The position numbers and the translations under genes are program-made. Shown here in pieces: positions 19,447 to 27,962 of a DNA stretch of 64,000 nucleotides. Below the pieces are notes generated by a model, which saw nothing but the letters and a program-made list of their open reading frames with translations, was not told where the DNA came from and did not search any database. This stretch comes from Mycobacterium kubicae (GTDB lineage Bacteria > Actinomycetota > Actinomycetes > Mycobacteriales > Mycobacteriaceae). The stretch is from the NCBI RefSeq assembly GCF_015689175.1, contig NZ_CP065047.1, positions 3,472,001 to 3,536,000 on the forward strand, written 5' to 3'. How positions within the stretch are numbered: the first letter of the stretch is position 1; each line of letters starts with the position of its first letter.

Positions 19447-19734
19447 ATGCCTGCTGCTCATCCGGAGGAGTTTCGCCGTCGTGCGGTGGAGTTGGCCCGG
19501 CTGCGAGAGAAACCGATCGCCAAGATCGCCAAGGACCTGGCGATCAGCGAGTCCTGTTTGCGTCGATGGATGGATCTGGCCGACGTTGAGGAGGGCCACA
19601 AAGAGGGCCTGACCCGCGACGAGCGGGCTGAGCTGGTCCGGCTGCGCCGAGAAAAGCGGGTGCTGGAGATGGAAGTCGAGATCCTCAAACGGGCCAGCGC
19701 CTACTTCGCCCGGGAGAACATCCTCCCAAAATAG
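19447..19734 (+). CDS. IS3-family transposase OrfA
   Basis: A 95-residue protein with an N-terminal HTH (PEEFRRRAVELARLREKPIA, KIAKDLAISESCLRRWMD) and a C-terminal leucine-zipper-like coiled coil (AELVRLRREKRVLEMEVEIL, KRASAYFARENILPK). OrfB follows in the -1 frame, as expected for the programmed frameshift of IS3 elements. A preceding GGAAGGAGTCCGAGAGAAG supplies an RBS. Confidence 0.92.
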   Translation: MPAAHPEEFRRRAVELARLREKPIAKIAKDLAISESCLRRWMDLADVEEGHKEGLTRDERAELVRLRREKRVLEMEVEILKRASAYFARENILPK

Positions 19735-20733
19735 GGTTCCGGCTGGTCCACGAGCTGGCTGCGCAGGGCTTCCCTGTCGCGCTGACCGGCCGGATCCTGC
19801 AGGTGTCGACGTCAGGCTTCCATGAATGGCGCACCCGGGCGGCCTGCGATCGCGACCGCCACGACGCCGAGCTGGCCAACACCATCACCGCAATTCACAC
19901 CGCGTCGCGCCACACCTACGGGGTACGCCGTATCTAGGCTGAGCTGCGTCACGGCCACGGGATCCAGGTCGGCCATAAGCGGGTGTGGCGGTGCATGAAA
20001 CTCGTTAGCGTGCAAGGCGTTCATCGCCGCCGCTGGAGGCGGGAACCGCCGGCGGCCGCATCGTGGCCGGATCTGGTTCAGCGGCAGTTCCGCGCCGAAG
20101 GTCCCGACCGGTTGTGGGTCACCGACATCGAGCGCCGTGAGGCGCTGTTCAACCGAACGGAGGTGAGAGACCACCGTCGCCGAGCCATCGCAGTGGCCCG
20201 GTAGAAGCTGGGGGCAGCCTGATCTAAAGAGACTTTGGTGAGGGTGGGAAGCAGCCCCGACAACGCCGGGACGGCCTGGTACTGCCAGACGGGTCGGGTC
20301 CGGCTAGCGAGACGGGAAGGTGTACGCGAGGAACCAGCGGCTGAACGCCTCTTAAGAGAAGACCACCAGCTCCAACCTGGCGGATGCGGGCTGGGCAGCG
20401 ACGCGCACCCGCCCTGAGGGCGGGGAACTCGTGGGCCGGTTGATGTCGCCGGTTCGGGAGGTCACGGTGAAGGACTGCGGCGTAGCCGTGACGAGGTCGC
20501 AGGGGCATAGCTGGACACCTCACCCGTCAAACGGTTGACAGTGAACACGGGAACCACCGCGCCGGTCCCCGGTCAGATCCGGCAGCCAGCCGGGCTGGAG
20601 GGGTAGGCAGTCGTCGGCTGATGCCGGTGTGGTGGGGCGGAGGAGCCGTAGTAGTCCGAGGCCGGGAAAGCCGGTCGCATGGCAAAGGGCTCCAGCGGGT
20701 TCGCGGCGAGTACGCAGACTGTGGAGGTCACTT

Positions 20734-22182
20734 GTGAATACGAGTGCTTTGTGGCCCGACCCGGACACGGCCGAGCTGCGGGTACGCAGGATGCAACGCA
20801 AACTGCACCATTGGGCGGTTGATGAAAGCGACCGCTGTTTCGATGATTTGTACAACCTCGTTTATGACCCCGCATTCCTCACCCTCGCGTGGGAGCGGGT
20901 GCGGACGAACAAGGGTGCGCGCTCAGCCGGTGCCGATGGGACCGCACCGCGGTCTGTCGGTGCGGCAGAGGCGGTCGGACTGCTTCAGCGGCTCCGCGAG
21001 GAACTCAAGGAGCGGATATTCCGGCCGGATCCGGTGCGGGAGGTGATGATCCCGAAGGCGAACGGCAAGCTCCGCCGCCTGGGTATCGCGACCGTCGCCG
21101 ACCGGGTCGTGCAAGCTTCGCTGAAGCTGGTGCTGGAGCCCATTTTCGAGGCGGACTTTCATCCGTGCGCATATGGGTTCCGGCCGGGCAGGCGAGCCCA
21201 GGACGCCATCGCTGAGATCCATCACCTCGCCAGCGGCTCACGGGCCTATCACTGGGTTTTCGAGGGAGACATCACGGCGTGCTTCGATGAAATCTCGCAT
21301 TCGGCCCTTATGGGCCGGGTGCGGCGACGTGTCGGGGACAAACGCGTTCTGGCCCTGGTGAAGTCGTTCCTCAAAGCCGGGATTCTCTCGAAAGATCTCG
21401 GCTACCGGGACACCATCACCGGCACTCCGCAAGGCGGAATCCTCTCACCACTGCTCAGCAATGTCGCCCTGTCCGTTCTCGACGAGCACTTCGCCGCGAA
21501 GTGGAAGGCGCTCGGCCCGGAATGGACACGTGCCAAGCATCGACGCGCCGGAGTTCCGACCATGAAAATCGTCCGCTACGCAGACGATTTCTGTGTCATG
21601 GTCCACGGCACTCGCGCTGATGCCGAAGCGCTTTGGGACGAGATCGCAGCAGTGCTCGCGCCGATGGGCCTGCGCCTGTCGGTCGAGAAGAGCAGGATCT
21701 GCCACGTCGACGAGGGGTTCGAGTTCCTCGGCTTCCGCATCCAACGGCAGATCAAAAGGGGCACGACCAAGCACTACGTCTACACCTGGCCGTCGAAGAA
21801 GGCACTTATGTCCATCACCGACAAAGTCAGGAATCTGACGCGGCGACACAAACATCGAACGCTCGCTGATCTGCTGCGCCAACTCAACCCCGTCCTGCGG
21901 GGATGGTGCAATTACTTCCAGCACGGGGTGTCCAAACGCACCTTCGACTACCTCGACCACTTCACATGGTGGCGGGTGGTGACTTGGATGCGCAAACGGC
22001 ACCACGGGCTGGCGTGGGGCGTCTTCCATCGACGGTTCCTGCCCAATTGGCAAATCCGCGAAGGCAAGACGGCGATGTTTCGGCCGCAGAAGGTAGAGGT
22101 CACCCGATACCGCTACCGGGGCACGAAAATCATCACCCCTTGGACAGCGAGGCCGACGGACATCACTGCACCAGTGGCCTGA
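20734..22182 (+). CDS. ltrA: Group II intron reverse transcriptase/maturase (LtrA-like, no endonuclease)
   Basis: From GTG 20734 (RBS GGAGGT 7 nt before) the protein is 482 residues. RT motifs: GADGTAPRSV, IPKANGKLRRLGIATVADRV, CAYGFRPGRRAQDAI, FEGDITACFDEISHSAL, GTPQGGILSPLLSNVAL, and the catalytic MKIVRYADDFCVMVHG. Domain X follows (LADLLRQLNPVLRGWCNYFQ, HGVSKRTFDYLDHF), then a short basic tail. No HNH endonuclease is present, so retrohoming would depend on replication-fork primers. The frame is intact although the host gene is dead. The role is to splice and mobilise its own intron. Confidence 0.93.
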   Translation: MNTSALWPDPDTAELRVRRMQRKLHHWAVDESDRCFDDLYNLVYDPAFLTLAWERVRTNKGARSAGADGTAPRSVGAAEAVGLLQRLREELKERIFRPDPVREVMIPKANGKLRRLGIATVADRVVQASLKLVLEPIFEADFHPCAYGFRPGRRAQDAIAEIHHLASGSRAYHWVFEGDITACFDEISHSALMGRVRRRVGDKRVLALVKSFLKAGILSKDLGYRDTITGTPQGGILSPLLSNVALSVLDEHFAAKWKALGPEWTRAKHRRAGVPTMKIVRYADDFCVMVHGTRADAEALWDEIAAVLAPMGLRLSVEKSRICHVDEGFEFLGFRIQRQIKRGTTKHYVYTWPSKKALMSITDKVRNLTRRHKHRTLADLLRQLNPVLRGWCNYFQHGVSKRTFDYLDHFTWWRVVTWMRKRHHGLAWGVFHRRFLPNWQIREGKTAMFRPQKVEVTRYRYRGTKIITPWTARPTDITAPVA

Positions 22183-22191
22183 ATCCGTGGA

Positions 22192-22225
22192 GAGCCCGTT
22201 GCGGAGAAATTCGCTCGGCGGGTTC
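22192..22225 (+). ncRNA. Group II intron domain V
   Basis: The 34-nt hairpin opens GAGCCCGTTGCGG, has the loop AGAAA, and closes with CGGCGGGTTC. The 5' strand contains the AGC catalytic triad and pairs with the 3' strand through GAGCCCG/CGGGTTC. The length is the canonical 34 nt, and it lies 64 nt from the proposed 3' splice site. Confidence 0.85.
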
Positions 22226-22893
22226 GGAGGGCGGGCCGGGGAAACGGATCGGTAGAAATGCCGACACCGCGCCCCGGTCCGACCCCTACACTCAGCACCG
22301 CACCTGCGAAGGCTGAATCTACGCCGCGGTCGTGCTCGACGTGTACTCCCGCCGGGTAGTGGGCTGGTCGATCGCCGATCACCTCCGCACCGAACTGGTC
22401 GCCGACGCCCTGAACATGGCCCGCCTACGCCGCAAACCCGTTGGCACAGTGATCCATTCGGGTCTGCTGCACGGACAGGTGACATCTGAGTTGCTTGCCC
22501 CAGGTGGGCGGGCTGGAAGGATGTCATTGTGCCCAGGCCCTATCCCCGCGAGTTCCGCGACGATCTCGTCCGTGTTGCCCGCAACCGCGACGACGGCGTG
22601 ATGATCGAGCAGATCGCCACGGACTTCGGTGTCCATCCGATGACGCTGACCAAGTGGATGCGTCAGGCGGATATCGACGAGGGCGCCAAGGTTGGCAAGA
22701 GCACCGGTGATTCCGCCGAACTGCGTGAGCTGCGTCGCCGAAATCGATTGCTGGAACTGACCGCGCTCGCTGAAATCCCCACTGACGCTCATCGAAATTC
22801 CCCACCCGTGTGGCTCCGCCGAGAAGGGCGGGCCTCCTTCGAAGCTACTGGTGTCTGACGCCAGTTGCTCCACCGAAGGAGGCCCGCTTTCTC

Positions 22894-24182
22894 ATGCTCA
22901 CATGGGAGGACGATGTGGAAATACATGCCCTACGCAAGCGTGGTTGGACGGTCTGGGCGATCGCCCGCCACACCGGTCTTGACCACAAGACGGTCCGCAG
23001 ATATCTGGCCGGTGACGGTAACCCGGGGTGGGTGCCTGGCCCGGCCCGGATCCGTTTGACCCGTTCGTCGACTACGTCACCGCGCGGCTGACCGAGGACC
23101 CGCACCTGTGGGCCCGCACCCTGTTTGACGAGCTCAAGGAGTTGGGGTTCGGTTTGTCGTATCAGAGCTTGACCCGCAATATCCGGGTGCGGGATCTACG
23201 GCCGGTGTGCCAGGCCTGCCGGACCGCCACCGAGCGCCCGAACGCAGTGAATCCCACATGCACCCGGGGACGAAACCCAATGGGACTGCCTGGAATTGCC
23301 CGACCCACCGGCATCCTGGGGTTGGGGCAAGACCGCTCATCTGTTGGTCGGCTCGCTGGCGCATTCCGGTAAGTGGCGCGGCTTCTTGGCGCCATCGGAG
23401 GATCAGCCGCACCTGGTTGCCGGCTTGGATCGCGTCACCCGTGGACTTGGTGGGCTGACCCGGGTGTGGCGGTTCGATCGAAATGGCCACAGTCTGCGAC
23501 CCCGGCTCGGGACGCGTGACCGCCTCGTTCGCGGGGGTCGCCAAGCACTACGGCGTGGCGGTGGCGATCTGCCCGGCCCGGCGCGGTAACCGCAAGGGCG
23601 TGGTGGAGAAGGCCAACCACACCGCCGCCCAACGCTGGTGGCGCACGCTGGCCGACGACATGACTGTCGAGGCTGCACCAGGCCGACTTGGATCGCTTTG
23701 CCCGAGTCCGTGGTGATACCCGGCTGCGGGCCACTGCCGATGGCCGGTCATCGGTGGCGGTGATGGCCAAAACGCAGCCTCTGCAAACGGCACCGGCGGT
23801 GCCCTATCCGGTGATCATCTCCGAGACCCGCACCGCATCGCGGCAGGCAATGGTGTCCTACCGCGGTAATCGCTACTCGGGGCCCCCGGAGCTGGCCGCC
23901 GCCCAGGTGGTGGTCAGCCATCCCGTCGGCGGGCAGTTCTGTGACATCGCCACCACCAACGGGATCGTGATCGCCCGGCACCGCATGGTCGCCGACGGGC
24001 TCGGTGTCATGGTCCGCGACAGCGGCCATGTCATCGCCTTGGACACCGTCGCGATGGCCACCGCCACCACCGGGCGCCCGCACCGCCGCAAGGAACGCAT
24101 CCCACCCGGGCCGGCAGCCAAAGCCGCTGCCGCGCAACTTCTTCAGATCCAGCGGGGCCTACCGCTGCTATCGAATCTGTAA
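22894..24182 (+). pseudogene. IS21 IstA transposase, frameshifted
   Basis: ATG 22894 (RBS AAGGAGG) gives MLTWEDDVEIHALRKRGWTV and a HTH (WAIARHTGLDHKTVRRYLAG). Later pieces in other frames are DYVTARLTEDPHLWARTLFD, SFAGVAKHYGVAVAICPARR, GNRKGVVEKANHTAAQRWWR and the C-terminal GNRYSGPPELAAAQVVVSHP. At least three frameshifts separate them. Confidence 0.85.
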
Positions 24183-24252
24183 CTCACTCAACCGATTCCA
24201 CCGTCATCGATCTGTCCGCCTACGAGCGGGCCGCCCAGAACAGGACCATCCA

Positions 24253-25134
24253 ATGACCCCGAACCCACGCACCGGCAAGACCGACATCACCAGCACCGCC
24301 GAGGAGTCCCCGTCGGCCGCGGCGAGCCGGTATCAATAGCTGCGCTCGCACCTGGCCGAGCTCAAACTGGCCGCTGCCGCCGAAGCACTGCGCACAGTCC
24401 TCGACCAAGCCACCGTCGAAGGGCTGTCGTTGACCGTCGCTTTGGAGCGACTGCTGGCCGTGGAAGTCGAGGCCAGCACTGCCCGACGTCTGGCCGGCCG
24501 GCTGGGGTTCGCCTGCCTGCCGACCTCGGCCACCCTGGCCGATTTCGATGTCGATGCTGCCGCCGGGATCGACCGCAAGCTCATCGACGAGTTGGGCACC
24601 TGCCGTTATCTAGAATCGGCGACCAACATCTTGCTCATCGGGCCGCCGGGTACTGGAAAGAAGCACTTGTCGGTCGGATTGGCAAGGGCTGCAGCCCATT
24701 CCGGTTACCGGAAGGGCTGCAGCCCATTCCGGTTACCGGACGTACTTCACCACCGCTGCCGATCTGGCAGCCCGCTGCCACCGTGCCGCGATCGAAGGAC
24801 GCTGGGCCACCACCATGCGCTATGCCGGTCCGACGCTGCTGATAATTGACGAACTCGGCTATCTTCCTTTGCCCGCCGAAGCCGCATCGGCGTTGTTTCA
24901 GGTTGTCTCCCAACGGTATTTGAAGACCAGCATCGTCATCACCACCAACCGGGGGTGGGTGCGTGGGGCGAGATCCTCGGCGACACCATCGTGGCAGCCG
25001 CCATGCTCGACCGCCTGTTGCACCGCTCAGTCGTGATCAACCTCGACGGCGAGTCCTACCGCTTACGCGACCACCAGGCCGCCGCGGGAACCCTGCGCCG
25101 AACCACCACCGGCACCCGCCAACAACTACACTGA
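24253..25134 (+). pseudogene. IS21 IstB ATPase, with an amber codon and an internal duplication
   Basis: The frame from ATG 24253 stops at TAG 24337-24339, then resumes SHLAELKLAAAAEALRTVLD, LAGRLGFACLPTSATLADFD. The Walker A region reads GPPGTGKKHLSVG: the usual GKT(S) is GKK, losing the Mg-coordinating hydroxyl. A 28-bp tandem duplication (24684-24739) then shifts the frame. Walker B LLIIDELGYLPLPAEAASAL follows in the next frame. Last residues end at TGA 25132-25134. Confidence 0.88.
24684..24739 (+). repeat. Perfect 28-bp tandem duplication inside istB
   Basis: The two adjacent copies (24684-24711 and 24712-24739), each beginning AAGGGCTGCAGCCCATTC, are identical. The 28-bp length is not a multiple of three, so it causes a frameshift. 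Perfect identity suggests it is recent. Confidence 0.95.
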
Positions 25135-25254
25135 CCGCTGCACACAGGTGAGGAATTTCGGCGAGCACACCTGGGGACTTTCGGTGAGCGCGATCAGTAC
25201 AAGAGGACGAAGTCCTGCGCCGAGCAGCCGCCTACTTGTCGCAGGCCAACCTGC

Positions 25255-25760
25255 CGGGAAAAGGCACTACCCGCTCGTGAAAGAGCTCGCCGCCGAGGGG
25301 ATCCCCGTGGCGGTGACGTGCCGGGTACTCAAGGTCGCCCGCCAGCCCTACTATTGCTGGCGGGCCGACCCCATCGCCGAGGGCGAATACGTCGAGGCGC
25401 ATCGGGGCCAACGCTCTCTTCGACGCCCACGGCGATGATCCAGAAGTCGGGTACCGGTTTCTGGTCGATGAAGCCCGCGACGCCGGTCAGTCGATGGCCG
25501 AACGCACCGCCTGGCAGATCTGTTCGAACAACGGCTGGTGGAGCACGTTCGGCAAGCGTCAACGCGGCAAGAACGGCAGAACCGAGCCGCCCGTGCATGG
25601 TGATCTGGTCGGTCGAGATCTCACCGCCGGTACGCCAAATCAGTTATAAATGGCCGACATTAACGAACACCCGTATCGGCGAGGGCAAGCTCTACCTCAG
25701 TGCGATCAAGGACGAGTTTTCCAACCGGATCGCCGGCTACAACATCGACTCCCGGACCAA
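25255..25760 (+). pseudogene. IS3-family OrfB (second type), truncated and frameshifted
   Basis: Pieces in order: YPLVKELAAEGIPVAVTCRV, KVARQPYYCWRADPI, GYRFLVDEARDAGQSMAERT, WWSTFGKRQRGKNGRTEPPV, then after a TAA near 25646 WPTLTNTR/MADINEHP and LYLSAIKDEFSNRIAGYNID. The catalytic half after NID-SR is absent. The match ends at about 25760, next to the operon of the Nramp transporter. Confidence 0.85.
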
Positions 25761-25784
25761 ATACTGTCGAAAGGCCGGTGTCTT

Positions 25785-26024
25785 TTACCAGCGGCAAAAC
25801 AGGTTGCCGGTCTGGTCTGCATCGGAGCCCGGTGCACACCCTATGGCCGGTAGCGATCGCGACATCGCGGTTAGTTGAGACGGTCCTGCGTTCCTGAGCG
25901 CGGCCGAGGAAGTCATCATCAGTTTGATCCGCTGATGCAGGCGTAGCGAATTGCAGTGCAGCACCAGGAGCAGAATCACGCTCGTCGTCAACCACTTACC
26001 ACCAGGCACATCCGTTTGGGCCAT
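25785..26024 (-). CDS. Small membrane-anchored protein, translationally coupled (unknown)
   Basis: A 79-residue open frame with ATG 26024 overlapping the stop of the preceding gene as TAATG and an RBS GCAGGAGAG. It begins MAQTDVPGGKWLTTSVILLL and contains one hydrophobic segment (residues ~12-27, TTSVILLLVLHCNSLRL). The second half looks unstructured and may be junk created by the adjacent IS3 end, so the original C-terminus could have been lost. It is the last gene of the sensor-transporter operon. Confidence 0.45.
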   Translation of the reverse strand: MAQTDVPGGKWLTTSVILLLVLHCNSLRLHQRIKLMMTSSAALRNAGPSQLTAMSRSLPAIGCAPGSDADQTGNLFCRW

Positions 26025-26257
26025 TAATCTCTCCTGCGGGTGGTAAAAGGTCTTGAAACGCGGGAGTGTCGCTGACCACCGACATGCCTTCGTTCGGTGC
26101 GCACGCGGCGTCGTCGACATTGGACGATGATGAATGCCACTGCCAGAGCGACCGCAATGGTGGCGAGGACGGCAGTTCCTGTGATCTGCTGGACCTCGTT
26201 GTAGTGCGGTAGGTAGTTGGCTTCTGCGGCGAATCGCGCGTTGGGTGCCGTGCCCAT
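26024..26257 (-). CDS. 77-residue single-pass membrane microprotein in the Nramp operon
   Basis: ATG 26257 with RBS GGAAGGTCACC. Residues ~1-25 (FAAEANYLPHYNEVQQITG) precede one transmembrane helix (TAVLATIAVALAVAFIIVQ) and a strongly basic tail (RRRRVRTERRHVGG). It starts 28 nt after the transporter stop and is coupled to the next small gene. Position and topology suggest an accessory subunit or regulator of the transporter; there is no recognised family. Confidence 0.6.
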   Translation of the reverse strand: MGTAPNARFAAEANYLPHYNEVQQITGTAVLATIAVALAVAFIIVQCRRRRVRTERRHVGGQRHSRVSRPFTTRRRD

Positions 26258-26285
26258 TTTGGTGACCTTCCGGATTGGCCAAAAT

Positions 26286-27962
26286 TCATCGGCCGCTGAG
26301 CTGGACAGCCTTGACAATGAGCAGGACGGCGCCGACGACGAGGTATCCGCGCAGCGCAATCATGCCTAGACGGGTCCCTGCCGACCAGGTCACGGGTTCT
26401 AACAAGGTCAGTGGTGGCATTCGCCAGCTATTGCGGTCAAGAGGCCGCGCCGGGCTTGATACCGCCGGTGGTGAGGGCTGGCGGCGACCCATCCAACGAA
26501 GCGTCGGTACCGTGGCTGCGGCGAGTATGATCAACGTCAGTGACAGGTACCCGGCGAGAACGATCACGTCGAGGCCGGGGAACAAGGTAGTCGCCATCAG
26601 GATTCCCGACAGCAGCAGCAGGACGCCGACGATCAGCCCGGCAACCCAGTTGAGCCAGCGTCGATTCACCCAGGGGCCCAATACTGCCCGGTCGTTGCAC
26701 AGTAGCAGGAGGAACACGCTGGCACTAGGCAACAGCAAGCCAGCGAGGGCCTGTACGGCGGTGGTGATCAACCCAAGGGGGGCGCCAGGAATCAGCACGA
26801 TCGCCGCCGCAAACGACACCATCGCGCTGTAGGAAAGGTAGAACGGTTTCGCATCGGCGAACCCCCGGTGGAGCGAGTGTTTCAGGCCGAATACGTCGCC
26901 AAAGGCGTAGCTGGTGGCCAGGGTCACTGCGGCGGCGCCGAGGATAGACGCGTCGAGCAGCACGATCGCGAACAACCAGCCGAGCGTCAAATTGTGTTGG
27001 CCTAGCAGACGCGCGATGGCGCCGGCGTCGGTGAAACCACCGGCTGTGCCAGTGGAGCGCGCCGCCCAATCACCGATCATGACCAGCGCGGTGGCGCCGA
27101 CCACCACGATGAACGCCCCCAAGACCGTATCGACGCGCTCGTAGCCCATAAATCGAGGTGTTATGCGCTTGTCGACGACGTTGGACTGCTGGAAGAACAG
27201 CTGCCAAGGCGCCACGGTGGTCCCGACGATAGCAATGATCAAAAGCACCGCGTCCGAGGTCACGCCACCGGAGATGTTCGGCGCCACATATGACTTGGCG
27301 GCCTGGGCCCACTGTGGGTGCGCCATCAGCAGAATCGGGATCTGCGCCAAGGTGATAACAATAAAGACGAACATGGCCCGCTCCCACCGGCGAAAGCTGC
27401 CGCTGGCCATGATCGCGATGAGCGCGACCGCTGAGACCGGAACGACAATGTATTTGGAGATACCAATGTAGGCGGCGGCCAAAGTGATGCCGATGAACTC
27501 GGTGACGATCGTGAGAAAGTTGAGCAGGAACAGGTCGCCGACGGAGAACCACCCCCAGCCGCGGCCGAAGCGTTCGTTGATCAAGCGAGCGTGTCCGACA
27601 CCGGTAACCGCGCCGAGCCGGACCACCATCTCTTGGTTGACGATGAGCACCGGAATCAGCAGGAGTAGCACCCACAGCAGGGAGTAGCCATAATTTTGGC
27701 CAGCTTGGGTGTAGGTGGCCACCCCGCCGGCATCGTTATCGCCGACCATCACGATGATTCCGGGACCGACAATGGCAAGCAGCGTCAGCAGCCGCGTCTT
27801 GAACGTGCGGGGATGGTCGGTTTCCGCGACGTTAATGCGCCCGAAGGCGCCCTCGATATCACCGAGGTGAGCCGAGTCAAGCACTGCAGTGCGCTTCGGT
27901 GGTGGCGACTCGGATCGGTGAGTGGTTGCTGCGTGGCCGGTGGCCTTCTCGCCGGAGCTCAC
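26286..27962 (-). CDS. Nramp-related divalent metal (probably Mg2+/Mn2+) transporter
   Basis: A 558-residue polytopic protein. TM1 has IVMVGDNDAGG where classical Nramps have the DPGN motif, and TM6 has GTTVAPWQLFF instead of the MPHN motif. Loss of the MPHN methionine is described for Nramp-related magnesium transporters (NRMT). The N-terminus (residues 1-55) is cytosolic with LDSAHLGDIEGAFGRIN. Its start overlaps the stop of the MgtE-type sensor by ATGA, so the two are coupled and a magnesium role is inferred. An inactivated copy lies at 12725-14325. No frame disruption is seen here. Confidence 0.85.
   Translation of the reverse strand: MSSGEKATGHAATTHRSESPPPKRTAVLDSAHLGDIEGAFGRINVAETDHPRTFKTRLLTLLAIVGPGIIVMVGDNDAGGVATYTQAGQNYGYSLLWVLLLLIPVLIVNQEMVVRLGAVTGVGHARLINERFGRGWGWFSVGDLFLLNFLTIVTEFIGITLAAAYIGISKYIVVPVSAVALIAIMASGSFRRWERAMFVFIVITLAQIPILLMAHPQWAQAAKSYVAPNISGGVTSDAVLLIIAIVGTTVAPWQLFFQQSNVVDKRITPRFMGYERVDTVLGAFIVVVGATALVMIGDWAARSTGTAGGFTDAGAIARLLGQHNLTLGWLFAIVLLDASILGAAAVTLATSYAFGDVFGLKHSLHRGFADAKPFYLSYSAMVSFAAAIVLIPGAPLGLITTAVQALAGLLLPSASVFLLLLCNDRAVLGPWVNRRWLNWVAGLIVGVLLLLSGILMATTLFPGLDVIVLAGYLSLTLIILAAATVPTLRWMGRRQPSPPAVSSPARPLDRNSWRMPPLTLLEPVTWSAGTRLGMIALRGYLVVGAVLLIVKAVQLSGR

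Larger units (their letters stand above)
20130..22289 (+). mobile_element. Group II intron (2160 bp) with maturase gene
   Basis: The boundaries come from restoring the transposase frame and from RNA features. EBS1 candidate GATGTCG (20442-20448), in a loop closed by CCGG/CCGG, is exactly complementary to IBS1 CGACATC (20123-20129). Domain V is 34 nt at 22192-22225, and a domain VI helix (GGGCGGGCCGGGG with CCCCGGTCCGACCC) has a bulged A at 22282. The 3' end is CTAC (AY). The 5' end reads GAGCG where GUGYG is expected, a possible splicing defect. The maturase gene is in the domain IV position. Confidence 0.85.
19378..22480 (+). mobile_element. IS3-family element (first), interrupted by a group II intron
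   Basis: The left end lies near 19378 (TGACCTGTTCCCGATTT); the same end sequence recurs inverted at 30225-30246. OrfA is intact (19447-19734). OrfB runs from about 19727, is cut at 20129 by the intron, resumes at 22290 and is lost at about 22480, where a second IS3-type element begins. OrfB also has in-frame stops at 19934-19936 (TAG) and in the 3' exon (TGA), so the element is not autonomous. Confidence 0.85.
19727..22480 (+). pseudogene. IS3-family OrfB (DDE integrase), split by the intron and carrying stops
   Basis: The 5' exon reads GFRLVHELAAQGFPVALTGR, TASRHTYGVRRI, a TAG at 19934-19936, then AELRHGHGIQVGHKRVWRCM and GPDRLWVTDI (first catalytic Asp). The 3' exon from 22290 reads T-Q-H-R-T-C-E-G, a TGA, then IYAAVVLDVYSRRVVGWSIA and HLRTELVADALNMA. 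Joining 20129 to 22290 restores the continuous DDE sequence WVTDI-TQHRT. The last third of the gene is missing. Confidence 0.88.
22758..25196 (+). mobile_element. IS21-family element, 2439 bp, with complete terminal repeats
   Basis: The left end TGACCGCGCTCGCTGAAATC and the inverted right end TGATCGCGCTCACCGAAAGT match over about 50 bp, including an internal second repeat (CGAAATTCCCCACC on the left, CGAAATTCCTCACC on the right), the multiple-terminal-repeat layout of IS21. The flanking GAAC (left) and GTAC (right) are compatible with a 4-bp target duplication with one mismatch. Both istA and istB are frame-disrupted. Confidence 0.88.
22529..25262 (+). pseudogene. IS3-family OrfA (second type), split by IS21 insertion
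   Basis: The N-terminal part reads MPRPYPREFRDDLVRVARNR, VMIEQIATDFGVHPMTLTKW, ELREL-RRRNRLLE, then stops at the IS21 left end (22758). The C-terminal part VQEDEVLRRAAAYLSQANLP resumes at about 25197. Joined at the target duplication, the two parts give the normal LLEQEDEVLRRAAAYL sequence. Confidence 0.85.
22480..25760 (+). mobile_element. IS3-family element (second type), interrupted by an IS21-type element
   Basis: It starts near 22480 (TGACATCTGAGTTGCTT) and cuts the first IS3 element. OrfA begins at GTG 22529 and is interrupted at 22757. Its continuation (EDEVLRRAAAYLSQANLPGK) appears after 25200, followed by OrfB in broken frames to about 25760, where the match ends. The right end is missing. 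Confidence 0.85.
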
